Source of the DNA: Lutibacter litoralis
GTDB taxonomy: Bacteria; Bacteroidota; Bacteroidia; Flavobacteriales; Flavobacteriaceae
Reading direction: 5' to 3'
DNA length: 64,000 bases
Assembly (NCBI RefSeq): GCF_014646675.1
Contig: NZ_BMNS01000008.1
Coordinates: 66,910-130,909 of the forward strand
The notes under the pieces were generated by a model, which did no database searches, was not told the origin of the DNA, and saw only the letters and a list, made by a program, of their open reading frames with translations. The first letter of the stretch is position 1, and each line of letters opens with the position of its first letter. A program made the translations under genes and the position numbers. Below, piece by piece: positions 17,940 through 26,309 of the stretch.

Positions 17940-17947
17940 CAAATTTA
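17940..17947 (-). promoter_or_regulatory. -7 box for the E2 gene (TAAATTTG)
   Basis: Minus-strand TAAATTTG matches TAnnTTTG and ends 20 bp before the E2 ATG. Confidence 0.6.
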
Positions 17948-18243
17948 CAAAAAATATGGCCTTATATTAAATATGCAGGGTTTTATTCTACTTACCTAGT
18001 ATATGAATTTAATAATAAACCCATTTATAAAACCTAGTAAATTATTTATACTCTTAATTAATTTCTAAAAAATTTCATTTTATGTAATTACAATACAACT
18101 CAAAAAGATTTACACATTGCAATTTGTAACAATAATTACAGAGGTATGTAACAAGTATTGCCGAAAAATTCAATAATATTAATTTAAACGATTCTAAATA
18201 AGACACATTGTATTGATTTACAGTTTAATATAAATTTAAAAAC
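17948..18243. other. Intergenic space between E2 and cytochrome promoters
   Basis: Part of a 402-bp gap between divergent genes. I see no gene or RNA in it. It is AT-rich and holds a TTACA-N10-TGTAA half-palindrome at 18110-18129 of unknown meaning. The right end of the gap carries the CRP/FNR-type promoter listed separately. Confidence 0.5.
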
Positions 18244-18288
18244 TATGACTTAAATCATAATATTACTCTCTTCTTGTTCTTAAATTTA
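18244..18288 (+). promoter_or_regulatory. CRP/FNR-type class II promoter of the multiheme cytochrome gene
   Basis: The operator TATGACTTAAATCATA (18244-18259) has perfect TATGA/TCATA arms around six bases. The -7-like box TAAATTTA is at 18281-18288. The operator centre is 29.5 bp from the box, the same as at 20977 and 35585, placing it near -41.5 from the expected start site. This is the class II activator position. The box ends in A where the consensus has G. Confidence 0.6.
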
Positions 18289-18321
18289 TAACAGATTTAA
18301 AACAAACAAATATCTAATATT

Positions 18322-19362
18322 ATGAAAAATTTAAAATTAATAGGATTCTTGATGATTTTGGCATCAAGTTTAATGTTTATTCAATGTACAAGTGACCCTA
18401 TTGCAGGTCCTCAAGGAATTGCTGGAATTGATGGTACAGATGGCGTTGATGGTATTGACGGTGTTGACGGTGTAGACGGAACAGCATCTTGTATTGCTTG
18501 TCATAACACAAGCCATAGAGAAACCGTTCAGGCAACTTATGAAAAATCAGGACATGCTGCTGGTGGAGCTGTTGCTTACGCAGGAAGTAGAGATTCCTGT
18601 TCACGTTGTCACTCTAATGAAGGATTTATCAATTACATTACAGGAAAACCTGCAGTTGCTATAGAAAACCCAACGGCTATTAGTTGTACAACTTGTCACT
18701 CAAGCCACAGTACATTTGACTTTGAAAATGATGGACATGATTTTGCATTAAGATCTATGGAACCTACTGCTTTAGATTTAACTGATCCTGATTATGTTAT
18801 TGATTATGGTGATGCTAGTAATAGCTGTATTTCTTGTCACCAACCAAGATCTAAAGCACCAGTTGATGATGGAACAGGAATGTATTTACAATCAAACAAA
18901 AGATTTTACCCTCATTACGGACCTCAAACTACTATGTTAGAAGGTATTCAAGGAGCTTTAATCGATGGTGGAACAACAGCATATCCTGCTGCAAAATCTG
19001 CAACTCATAGAACTGGAGCGTCTTGTGTAACTTGTCATATGGGAGCCCCTTCTGATGATGGTTCTGAAGGATTACATAGTTTCAATGTAAATTATGATAA
19101 TTGTGCTTCTTGTCACACTAATGGAGTTCCTACGGAATTAGCTGGAATGGCTGATGATATGGCGGCTTTAAAGGCTGAGTTATTAGCACTAGGTTTAATT
19201 GATGAAGATGGTAATACAATAGTACAAACTGAAACTATTCCTTTTAAAACTGCACAAGCATTATGGAATTATAAAACAGTTGAAAAAGATCATAGCCACG
19301 GTATTCATAATCCTGCATATGCTAGAGCATTAATAAAAAATGCTTTACAAGTAGTTCAATAA
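18322..19362 (+). CDS. Six-heme c-type cytochrome lipoprotein with collagen-like stalk
   Basis: 346-residue predicted lipoprotein with a lipobox ending at Cys22 (MFIQC). Residues about 28-55 are nine Gly-X-Y triplets (GPQ, GIA, GID, GTD, GVD...) that look like a short collagen-type stalk. The rest carries six CxxCH heme sites (CIACH, CSRCH, CTTCH, CISCH, CVTCH, CASCH) and many extra His residues for axial ligation. The residues after the lipidated Cys (T-S-D) are acidic, compatible with surface export in Bacteroidota but not proof. It should carry electrons in the periplasm or at the cell surface; no catalytic motif is recognised. It is followed by a strong terminator, so it is mostly a single-gene unit preceding the other cytochrome genes. 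Confidence 0.85.
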   Translation: MKNLKLIGFLMILASSLMFIQCTSDPIAGPQGIAGIDGTDGVDGIDGVDGVDGTASCIACHNTSHRETVQATYEKSGHAAGGAVAYAGSRDSCSRCHSNEGFINYITGKPAVAIENPTAISCTTCHSSHSTFDFENDGHDFALRSMEPTALDLTDPDYVIDYGDASNSCISCHQPRSKAPVDDGTGMYLQSNKRFYPHYGPQTTMLEGIQGALIDGGTTAYPAAKSATHRTGASCVTCHMGAPSDDGSEGLHSFNVNYDNCASCHTNGVPTELAGMADDMAALKAELLALGLIDEDGNTIVQTETIPFKTAQALWNYKTVEKDHSHGIHNPAYARALIKNALQVVQ

Positions 19363-19377
19363 TTTTTAATAGTTAGA

Positions 19378-19423
19378 TTTTAAAAGTTCGAGAAAACTAT
19401 AAATCTTTCTCGAACTTTTAAAA
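19378..19423 (+). terminator. Strong hairpin after the multiheme cytochrome gene
   Basis: An 18-bp perfect stem (arms 19378-19395 and 19406-19423) with a 10-base loop lies 16 bp after the stop codon. The stem core is AAAGTTCGAG. It probably limits or stops transcription into the next cytochrome gene. Confidence 0.75.
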
Positions 19424-19516
19424 AAGCTAACTACTGCTTTAGAGTAACTCTCTTAACTTAAAATTTCACTTAAGAAATTTAAAAGTAGAAGTTAATTAAC
19501 ATAAAATATAAAACAA

Positions 19517-19900
19517 ATGAAAAAACTATTGCAAATAGTTCTAGTTAGCAGCTTAAGTTTATTGTGCTTCTCATGTTATTATGATGAAATTCCTGAACAT
19601 ATATTAAATCCACCTGAGATTCCAACAGATCCAGGAGATCCAAATTATGTTGAAATAACATTAAGTACAGATGTTCAACCACTTTTTACTGCAAATTGTG
19701 TTGGTTGTCACAGCGATAACAGGGATCCGGACTTAAGAGAAGGAAATTCATATTCAGCATTAAACCCAGACTATGTTACTGCCAATAACGCAAGTGGAAG
19801 TAAGCTTTACACAATGGTTAACAATGGACATGGCGGTTTATCTGCAGAGGAAGTTGAATTAATTAAAGCTTGGATAAACCAAGGCGCACTAGATAACTAA
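19517..19900 (+). CDS. Small monoheme cytochrome c lipoprotein
   Basis: 127-residue predicted lipoprotein with lipobox LCFSC (Cys20) followed by YYDE, an acidic run compatible with surface export. A Pro-rich spacer (residues 28-45) leads to one heme-binding site, NCVGCHSD, near residue 60. The C-terminal helix is of the type found in planctomycete-style or class I c-type domains (LSAEEVELIKAWINQGA). The pattern resembles small electron carriers that dock on larger reductases. It sits 17 bp before the beta-barrel gene at 19918, suggesting that cytochrome and barrel form one unit, possibly an electron conduit through the outer membrane. Confidence 0.82.
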   Translation: MKKLLQIVLVSSLSLLCFSCYYDEIPEHILNPPEIPTDPGDPNYVEITLSTDVQPLFTANCVGCHSDNRDPDLREGNSYSALNPDYVTANNASGSKLYTMVNNGHGGLSAEEVELIKAWINQGALDN

Positions 19901-19917
19901 ATTTTAAGATATTTAAT

Positions 19918-20769
19918 ATGAAAAATTATATAAAATTACTTTTTATCTTTTTAATATTACCTTTTATAGCTGTTGCTCAAGAAGATGATAGTAAAGATAA
20001 AAAAGTGAAAGAAAAACTTGAAAGAGACGCCTTCGAAAGTTCTAATATTATAGATAATCCAAGTAACGTTTTGTTAAGCAAAAATGCATTAGAAGTTCAA
20101 ATGCAACATAGATTTGGCTTAATTAATAGTGAATCTGGTAACGATTTAGCTGGTTTTTGGGGAGACGCCAACATTAGAATTGGACTTTCTTACGGTATCC
20201 ATGAAAGACTTACCATTGGTTATGGTACTACAAAGTTTAATCGTTTACAAGATTTTAACTGGAAAGTAGCTTTGTTAAGACAAACACGTTCTAACAGTAT
20301 GCCAATAAGCGTTTCTTACTATGGAAACTTTACTATTGACGCTCGTAAAAAAGATAAATTTAGTTTAGAGCAAGATAGATACTCTTATTTTAACCAATTA
20401 ATTATAGCTAAAAGATTTAGTCCAAACGTATCATTTCAAATTGCACCAAGTGTATCTCATTATAACTTAGTGCATCCTGATATGAAAAACGATTTGGTTT
20501 CTATAGCTTTTGGAGGAAGAGTTAAAATAAGTCCGCAAACATCTATTTTAATTGATTATAGCCAGCCTATTACTCAATTTGATGCTATGCAACCTAAACC
20601 ACTTTTTAGTTTAGGAGCTGAATTTGCAACTTCAGCACATGAGTTCCAGATTTTCTTATCAAACAATAATGGAATTGTTGCTCAAAAAAATTATATGTAT
20701 AACCAAAATGATTTCTTTAATGGTGAATTCTTAATTGGGTTTAACATTACAAGAATTTACAATTTTTAA
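19918..20769 (+). CDS. DUF5777-like outer-membrane beta-barrel protein
   Basis: 283-residue protein with a signal peptide (residues 1-20, cut after AVAQ), a short charged segment (EDDSKDKKVKEKLERDAFES), then alternating beta-strands ending in Phe, as expected for an outer-membrane barrel. The layout (SSNIIDNPSNVLLSKNALEVQMQHRFG) is that of flavobacterial DUF5777 barrels, whose function is unknown. Its place right after a cytochrome lipoprotein raises the idea of a porin-cytochrome conduit, although it is smaller than MtrB-type barrels and has no heme motif. It ends before a large hairpin terminator at 20787. Confidence 0.75.
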   Translation: MKNYIKLLFIFLILPFIAVAQEDDSKDKKVKEKLERDAFESSNIIDNPSNVLLSKNALEVQMQHRFGLINSESGNDLAGFWGDANIRIGLSYGIHERLTIGYGTTKFNRLQDFNWKVALLRQTRSNSMPISVSYYGNFTIDARKKDKFSLEQDRYSYFNQLIIAKRFSPNVSFQIAPSVSHYNLVHPDMKNDLVSIAFGGRVKISPQTSILIDYSQPITQFDAMQPKPLFSLGAEFATSAHEFQIFLSNNNGIVAQKNYMYNQNDFFNGEFLIGFNITRIYNF

Positions 20770-20786
20770 TTAAAGATTATGCAAAT

Positions 20787-20847
20787 AAACAGACTAACAT
20801 TTAAATAAATCACCCCAATTGATTTTCCTAGATTTGTTAGTCTGTTT
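20787..20847 (+). terminator. Long-loop hairpin terminator with T-run
   Basis: A 13-bp perfect stem (20787-20799 and 20835-20847, AAACAGACTAACA with its complement) and a 35-base loop are followed by TTTTTTTT. It closes the cytochrome-barrel unit. Confidence 0.7.
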
Positions 20848-20976
20848 CTTTTTTTTGAATATTAAACTAATTTGTTTTATTTTATTGCACTTCCTGATAC
20901 GCAACTATTTAAATCAAATTAATATCTAATTTCTTTTGAATTCTCTTCGAAAGAAAATTATTGTGGTTTTATATAT

Positions 20977-21021
20977 GCTGACATAAGTCATTGTGTAATA
21001 ATCACTATGTAACTAACTTTA
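20977..21021 (+). promoter_or_regulatory. CRP/FNR-type class II promoter of the FeS-NrfD operon
   Basis: The operator core TGACATAAGTCA (20979-20990) is a perfect TGAC-N4-GTCA repeat. The box TAACTTTA is at 21014-21021, again 29.5 bp from the operator centre. The expected start site is about 21026, 39 bp before the ATG at 21065. Confidence 0.6.
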
Positions 21022-21064
21022 CATAAGAAAATTTAACATAATTTCTCGTATAGATTTTAATATT

Positions 21065-22051
21065 ATGGAAAACAATAAAAACGAAAAAAAAAGCACAAAT
21101 AGACGAAATTTCTTAAAGTTAGGATTAATGTCTAGTGTTACTGCTGTAGCAGGTGCTTCTTTAATATCAAACTTAGCTGTTCAAGACGAAGAAGTAGCTG
21201 AATCTGGCGAAAAAATGAGATTATTAACTCCAGATGGAAAAATAGTTGAAGTTGACGCCACCAATGTCAATCAATATCCAGAAGCGCTTATAACTCCAGA
21301 AGAGTCTCGAAAAGGAATACCTAATCGAAAATTTGTAATGGTAATTGATTTGGCAAAATGTAAAAACGCCAGAAAATGTGTTGAAGGTTGCCAAAAGGCT
21401 CATAAACTAGACTATAACGAGGAGTTTATGAAAGTTCAACTAATTCAAGACAATCCGGAAGCTTCTCCATATTGGTTACCAAAACCTTGTTTCCACTGTG
21501 ACGAACCTCCTTGTGTAACTGTTTGCCCTACTGGAGCAACTTTTAAGCGTGAAGATAATATAGTTTTAATTGACAATGACCGTTGTATTGGTTGTAAATT
21601 CTGTATTACAAGTTGTCCTTATTCAGCGCGTCAATTTAACTGGGGACATAAAGAAAAATTTGATGATAAATCGCAACCTTACTCTCCAGAAACTAGTGTT
21701 CCAGCAGCAGAAGGTACCGTTATGAAATGTGATTTTTGTCCAGATATGTTACGTGTTGGAAAACTTCCTCATTGTGCATCTTCTTGCCCAATGGGAGTAA
21801 TTTATTTTGGTGATAAAAACGAAGATATTGTAACAAATGGTGAAGAAACAGTTCGTTTTTCACAATTGATTAACGATCGTGGAGGTTATCGTCATTTAGA
21901 ACATTTAGGTACTAAACCTAATGTTTATTATTTACCTGCTGTAAATAGACAATTTCCTTTAGAACGTGGTTTCAATGTTGAAGAAGATATTATCGAACGT
22001 TACAAAGATGTACCGTATGTTCAAGATTTAAAAAAACAAGGTAAAATTTAA
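21065..22051 (+). CDS. Tat-exported 4Fe-4S electron-transfer protein (NrfC/PsrB-like)
   Basis: 328-residue iron-sulfur subunit. The twin-arginine motif RRNFLKLG (residues 13-20) followed by a hydrophobic stretch predicts Tat export. Four Cys clusters follow: CKNARKCVEGC (near 98), CFHCDEPPCVTVCP (near 142), CIGCKFCITSCP (near 178) and CDFCPDMLRVGKLPHCASSCP (near 222). These give 15 Cys rather than 16, because the first cluster is C-x5-C-x3-C. It is the usual partner of NrfD-type quinol subunits, moving electrons between menaquinol and a periplasmic enzyme. No molybdopterin or other catalytic subunit is encoded nearby, so the terminal partner is unknown. The NrfD gene follows after 17 bp. Confidence 0.9.
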   Translation: MENNKNEKKSTNRRNFLKLGLMSSVTAVAGASLISNLAVQDEEVAESGEKMRLLTPDGKIVEVDATNVNQYPEALITPEESRKGIPNRKFVMVIDLAKCKNARKCVEGCQKAHKLDYNEEFMKVQLIQDNPEASPYWLPKPCFHCDEPPCVTVCPTGATFKREDNIVLIDNDRCIGCKFCITSCPYSARQFNWGHKEKFDDKSQPYSPETSVPAAEGTVMKCDFCPDMLRVGKLPHCASSCPMGVIYFGDKNEDIVTNGEETVRFSQLINDRGGYRHLEHLGTKPNVYYLPAVNRQFPLERGFNVEEDIIERYKDVPYVQDLKKQGKI

Positions 22052-22068
22052 TCTCAAAACTCTTAATT

Positions 22069-23412
22069 ATGAATCTAGAAAAAAGAAAAAGAGAATTGGC
22101 TCAAGAATTTTCTCCTTTGTTAGAAAAAACAACCAAAACTTCTAAAATATGGATCGGTTTTTTAATAGCCGTAATTTTAGTAGGAGTATATGCCTTTTTT
22201 GTTCAGTTATTTAAAGGCCATATTGTTACAGGAATGAGAGACAATGTAGTTTGGGGTATTTACATTATAAATTTTATATTTTTTGTATGCTTAAGCTATT
22301 CAGGAGCCTTTATTTCAGGTGTTTTACATTTTTTTAAAACTCCTTGGAAAAATTCAGTTTCAAGAATTGTTGAAATAATTACTGTTTTATCTTTAATTAT
22401 TGGTCCAATCTTTATTTTATTATGTATTGGAAGATTAGATAGGTTGCATTATTTATTTATGTACCCAAGAATTCAATCACCAATTACTTGGGATATTATA
22501 GCTATTATGACAGATTTAATAGGTTGTTTTATCTATTTATATCTAACATTTATTCCTGACTTTGCAATTCTTAGAGATAATAGTGAAAACGCTTCTAAAT
22601 GGAGACAAAAAGTTTATAAATATTTAGCTATTGGTTATCAAGATACACCAACTCAAAGAGAAAAATTGCATAAAATAACACGTACAATGTCTGCAATGGT
22701 AATTGCATTAGCAATTGTTGCCTATTCTGTACTTGCATGGATCTTTAGTTTAACCTTACAACCAGGTTGGAACAGTTCTATTTTTGCTCCGTACTTTATA
22801 ATTGCTGGTTTATACTCAGGAATTGGAGTAATTATTATAGCTATGTATCTTATTAGAAAATACTACAACTTAGAACACTATATTAGAAAAGTGCATTTTA
22901 TTGGTGCAGGTATTGTTCTTTTAATAATTTCATTATTGTTTGGTTACTTTACATTTAGCGAATATTTTTCTCGCTGGTTTAGCCATAAAATATCTGATGC
23001 CAATCTTTTAAATACTTTATTTACAAGATATTTTTGGATGTTTATTTTTGCTAATTATATTGGTGTATTAGTACCTCTTGTCATTTTATTTTTCAAAAAA
23101 TTAAGAACGATTAAATCAATTACTTTTGCAGCCGTTATTGCTGTAATTGGACTATGGTTTAACAGGTATTTAATTGTTGTTCCTACTTTAGAAACTCCAT
23201 ATTTGCCAATTCAAGATACAAGAGAAGAATTTATTCATTACACGGCAACTTGGATTGAATGGGCTTTAAGTTTTGCTGGAGTTGCTGCATTTATATTGTT
23301 CTTTATTTTAATTATGAAACTTGTACCTGTTATTCCAATGTCTGGAATAATAGATAATGAGAGAGAACAAAATAAGAGTAAAAAAACTTTCAAAAAGATT
23401 ATAACTGAGTAA
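22069..23412 (+). CDS. NrfD/PsrC-like membrane quinol subunit
   Basis: 447-residue integral membrane protein with about nine or ten hydrophobic helices and short polar loops, typical of the NrfD/PsrC/ActC family that exchanges electrons and sometimes protons with the menaquinone pool. Features include GAFISGVLHFFKTPWKN, the loop HKITRTMSAMVIALAIVAYS and several charged residues within helices. It has no heme motif. It is coupled closely to the FeS gene (17 bp) and the next gene (21 bp), so the set is a single operon. Length is longer than polysulfide-reductase PsrC but within the range of larger NrfD members. Confidence 0.85.
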   Translation: MNLEKRKRELAQEFSPLLEKTTKTSKIWIGFLIAVILVGVYAFFVQLFKGHIVTGMRDNVVWGIYIINFIFFVCLSYSGAFISGVLHFFKTPWKNSVSRIVEIITVLSLIIGPIFILLCIGRLDRLHYLFMYPRIQSPITWDIIAIMTDLIGCFIYLYLTFIPDFAILRDNSENASKWRQKVYKYLAIGYQDTPTQREKLHKITRTMSAMVIALAIVAYSVLAWIFSLTLQPGWNSSIFAPYFIIAGLYSGIGVIIIAMYLIRKYYNLEHYIRKVHFIGAGIVLLIISLLFGYFTFSEYFSRWFSHKISDANLLNTLFTRYFWMFIFANYIGVLVPLVILFFKKLRTIKSITFAAVIAVIGLWFNRYLIVVPTLETPYLPIQDTREEFIHYTATWIEWALSFAGVAAFILFFILIMKLVPVIPMSGIIDNEREQNKSKKTFKKIITE

Positions 23413-23433
23413 CAATAATAAAAGTTAGAAATT

Positions 23434-24321
23434 ATGAAAATTAACATCTTAAAATATAAATTAATTACTTCATTTATTATTGCATTATTATTCAGTTTCA
23501 ATGGATTTGCACAAGAAGAAGATGCAAGCAACTATAGAATGAGGTTTAAATTTAAAACTGTTAAGCAACCCGATAATTCTCGATTACTTGAAGTTAGTTT
23601 TATAGGACAAAACAAAAAAGACAGAAAAGATAAAGTTCCTGTTTTTGACGCAGAAATTAAATTTTACAACGAAGCTAACCTGTTAGGTACAGCAAAAACT
23701 TCAAAAGAAGGTATAGCTCAACTTACAGTTCCTGAAAATCACAATTACACAACTGATGAAGATGAGTATATTAACTTTATAGCTAAATTTGAAGGATCTG
23801 ATGGATTAGACGAGGAGGAAGACGAAATTCATGTTAAAAATTTATACCTAGAGTTAAATTTAGAAGAAATTGACAGCGTAAAAACTGTATTGGTAAAAGC
23901 TTTTACTATAGACAGCTTAGGTGTTGAAATTCCTTTAGAAGAGGCCGATATAGTAATTTCTGTTAATGGAATGATCTCCAAAATGAAGTTAGAAGAAGGA
24001 ACTATTGAAGATGGTGAATTTGAATTTGAATTTCCTACAGATATCCCTGGTGATGCAAATGGTGATATTATAGTATATTCAATTATTTCAGATAATGATG
24101 ATTTTGGTAATATAATTCAACAAAAATCTATAAATTGGGGTACATTTAAAACAGCATCAATTGAAGAAGGTAATAAATTATGGTCCGAGGCTGCACCAAT
24201 TTGGATGTATATTGTATTAACAATTTTATTAGTAGGTGTATGGGCAAACTATGTATACACTGCTGTAAATTTATTTAACATTAAAAAAGAAGGAAAAGAA
24301 TTAGAATTAAAAAAGGAATAA
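23434..24321 (+). CDS. Unknown exported protein with C-terminal membrane anchor, in NrfD operon
   Basis: 295-residue protein of no family I recognise. A signal peptide (residues 1-26, cut near GFAQ) is followed by an acidic region of beta-strand character that may form two immunoglobulin-like sandwiches (about 30-130 and 130-245). Near the C-terminus is one membrane helix (about 258-282, IWMYIVLTILLVGVWANYVY), ending in a Lys/Glu-rich cytoplasmic tail. The orientation would hold the beta domains in the periplasm beside the NrfD and FeS subunits. It has no Cys, so it does not bind heme or FeS itself. Likely a structural or docking subunit of the electron-transfer complex, by context only. Confidence 0.7.
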   Translation: MKINILKYKLITSFIIALLFSFNGFAQEEDASNYRMRFKFKTVKQPDNSRLLEVSFIGQNKKDRKDKVPVFDAEIKFYNEANLLGTAKTSKEGIAQLTVPENHNYTTDEDEYINFIAKFEGSDGLDEEEDEIHVKNLYLELNLEEIDSVKTVLVKAFTIDSLGVEIPLEEADIVISVNGMISKMKLEEGTIEDGEFEFEFPTDIPGDANGDIIVYSIISDNDDFGNIIQQKSINWGTFKTASIEEGNKLWSEAAPIWMYIVLTILLVGVWANYVYTAVNLFNIKKEGKELELKKE

Positions 24322-24401
24322 GAGATAATTAAATTTATCAAATAACTTTATGGCACCTTTTTTGATATTTATTGTATAACAAACAAAAATTAAAATTTAA
24401 A

Positions 24402-24800
24402 ATGAAAACACTAAAAACATTAATGATTATCGGAATAATTAGTTTAGGACTTTTTGCATTCAAATCTATGGATCAAGAGGAATGGAAAGTACCTGCTAAA
24501 TATGAAAAAATGACCAACCCTGAAGAAGCTTCAAAAGAAAATATTTCTTTAGGTAAAAATTTATATTCTAAACACTGTAAATCTTGTCACGGTAAAGAAG
24601 GATATGGAGATGGACCTAAAGCTGATGAAGTAGATGGAGCATTAGGAGATTTTTCTTCTGAAGAATTTCAAGCACAATCTGATGGAGCTATTTTTTACAA
24701 AAGTTATATTGGACGTTTAGATATGCCAAACTTCGAAAAGAAAATGACAGAGGAAGATATGTGGCTTACAGTTCACTACATGAGAACTATGGCTGAATAA
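24402..24800 (+). CDS. Class I cytochrome c, membrane-anchored or exported
   Basis: 132-residue cytochrome c. I chose the ATG at 24402 (MKTLKTLMIIGIISLG) since it opens a clean hydrophobic signal or anchor; a TTG at 24372 would add ten polar residues. One heme site, HCKSCHGKEGYGDGPK, is near residue 61, and a likely Met ligand lies in LDMPNF near residue 108. Class I cytochromes c of this size shuttle electrons between a quinol-oxidising complex and a reductase. As the last gene of the FeS-NrfD operon and followed by a terminator, it is the probable electron acceptor of that complex. Confidence 0.9.
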   Translation: MKTLKTLMIIGIISLGLFAFKSMDQEEWKVPAKYEKMTNPEEASKENISLGKNLYSKHCKSCHGKEGYGDGPKADEVDGALGDFSSEEFQAQSDGAIFYKSYIGRLDMPNFEKKMTEEDMWLTVHYMRTMAE

Positions 24801-24822
24801 TCCAATGGTATAATATTAGATA

Positions 24823-24857
24823 AAAAAACCCGAACAATTTAATTGTTCGGGTTTTTT
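24823..24857. terminator. Bidirectional terminator between cytochrome and hemN
   Basis: A 17-bp perfect stem (24823-24839 and 24841-24857) with CCCGAACAAT arms, an A-run on the left and a T-run on the right. It serves the cytochrome operon and, in reverse, hemN. Confidence 0.85.
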
Positions 24858-24876
24858 ATGCTTTTTAATTTCAGAA

Positions 24877-26235
24877 TTATATTGTCATAGAAAACACTCT
24901 CGTTTCTGGCCTATTTTCAAGTAAACGAAGGTCAAATGCCATACAAATATTACGAACAAACATTCTTCCTTCCTCTTTTACAGTAATTTTAGTTGAAGAA
25001 ACTTCAATTAAACCATCGTCAATTATTTCTTGTAAGCGATTCACAATTTCATTTTTAACTTCACTATCTAACCCTATCTTCCATTCAGTTTCAAGGTTAC
25101 ACATTAAATTTAAAATGTGCTTTCTAATAATTAAATCAGTTTCTGTTAATAAATGCCCTCTAAATATTGGAATAATACCTTGATTAACCTTTTCAGTATA
25201 ATCTTCAATAGTTTTTTCATTTTGAGCAAAAGCATACCAAGAATCACTAATAGATGACATTCCTAAACCAATCATCAATTCAGTTTTACCCGCTGTATAA
25301 CCCATAAAATTACGATGTAACTTTCTAGATTCCATTGCCTTATGTAGTGAGTCTGACGGTAAAGCAAAATGATCCATACCTATTTCAACATAACCATTAT
25401 CAAAAAACAATTGTTTTCCTAATTCGTATAAATGACGTTTCTCACTATCTTTAGGTAAGTCGTTTTCATCAAAACCGCGTTGCCCAACTCCCTTTATCCA
25501 AGGCACATGTGCATAACTATAATAAGCTATTCTATCCGGTTTTAATGCAATGGTATTTTTAATTGTATTTCTAATACTTTCTTCTGTTTGAAAAGGTAAT
25601 CCAAAAATTAAGTCATGGCTTATAGATTCATAACCTATTTTTCTTGATAAATCATTTACACGTTTTACTTGTTCAAAACTTTGAATTCTATGAATTGCTT
25701 TTTGAACAATCGGATCATAATCTTGAATACCAAAACTATTTCTTCTCGATCCTAAATCATATAAAGTTTGTAATTGCTCTTCTGTAGTATGATTTGGATG
25801 ACCTTCGTAGCTAAAATCGAAAGTTTCAAACTTATCAGCTCTTTTAAAAATTCCATTTATTAGTTTCTTTAAATTTTCAGAAGAAAAATATGTTGGTGTA
25901 CCTCCACCTAAATGAATTTCTCTAATTTTAGGTCTTTCAACTAATAAATCACAATATAAATCCCACTCTTTTAAAACAGTTTCTAAATACGGTTCTTCAA
26001 CCTCATGACGCTTAGTTATTTTTTTATGGCAAGCACAGAAAGTACACAAACTTTCACAAAAAGGTAAATGAATATATAAGCTAATTCCTTCTATTTCATT
26101 ACTTTCATCAAAAGATTTTTTTACAGTACGTTCCCAATCTTGTTGTGCTATTCCATCCTTATCCCAAAACGGCACCGTTGGATAACTGGTGTATCTTGGT
26201 CCTGGAATATTATATTTTTGAATTAAATTTTTCAT
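24877..26235 (-). CDS. hemN: Oxygen-independent coproporphyrinogen III oxidase
   Basis: 452-residue radical-SAM enzyme that oxidatively decarboxylates coproporphyrinogen III to protoporphyrinogen IX without O2. The N-terminal PGPRYTSYPTVP is diagnostic of true HemN rather than the look-alike HemW. The CESLCTFC (CxxxCxxC) cluster ligand motif is near residue 62, and GGGTPTY follows. It is cytosolic and of full length. As the only coproporphyrinogen oxidase seen in the window, it means heme can be made in low oxygen, which fits the nearby cytochromes. It is last in the minus-strand hem series, after hemE. Confidence 0.96.
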   Translation of the reverse strand: MKNLIQKYNIPGPRYTSYPTVPFWDKDGIAQQDWERTVKKSFDESNEIEGISLYIHLPFCESLCTFCACHKKITKRHEVEEPYLETVLKEWDLYCDLLVERPKIREIHLGGGTPTYFSSENLKKLINGIFKRADKFETFDFSYEGHPNHTTEEQLQTLYDLGSRRNSFGIQDYDPIVQKAIHRIQSFEQVKRVNDLSRKIGYESISHDLIFGLPFQTEESIRNTIKNTIALKPDRIAYYSYAHVPWIKGVGQRGFDENDLPKDSEKRHLYELGKQLFFDNGYVEIGMDHFALPSDSLHKAMESRKLHRNFMGYTAGKTELMIGLGMSSISDSWYAFAQNEKTIEDYTEKVNQGIIPIFRGHLLTETDLIIRKHILNLMCNLETEWKIGLDSEVKNEIVNRLQEIIDDGLIEVSSTKITVKEEGRMFVRNICMAFDLRLLENRPETRVFSMTI

Positions 26236-26237
26236 TT

Positions 26238-26309
26238 TTTTAGTTGTTGGTTGTTGGTTACTTGTTGTTAGCTAATGAATCATCAAAACTAACAACTAAA
26301 AACTAACAA
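26238..26309. repeat. AACTAACAAC-type inverted repeats between hemE and hemN
   Basis: TTTTTAGTTGTT near 26240-26250 pairs with AACAACTAAAAA at 26291-26302, and further GTTGTTAG/CTAACAAC units fill the gap. The same units recur at 27342-27410. They may be folded linkers between hem cistrons or a dispersed repeat. Confidence 0.5.

Noticed and set aside
17579-18037. Plus-strand ORF of about 150 codons opposite the E2 gene
   Set aside because: It lies mostly antisense to a clearly conserved E2 gene, has a composition typical of a reverse-frame shadow (Ser/Thr/Ile-rich), and no promoter or homology is visible.
18190-18215. AAATAAGACACATTG before the multiheme cytochrome, similar to the end of the iorA/sixA leader
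   Set aside because: Only AGACACAT is shared; the TAGC...AGCATGTGAC core and ATGAAACTAGC are absent, so it is probably chance.
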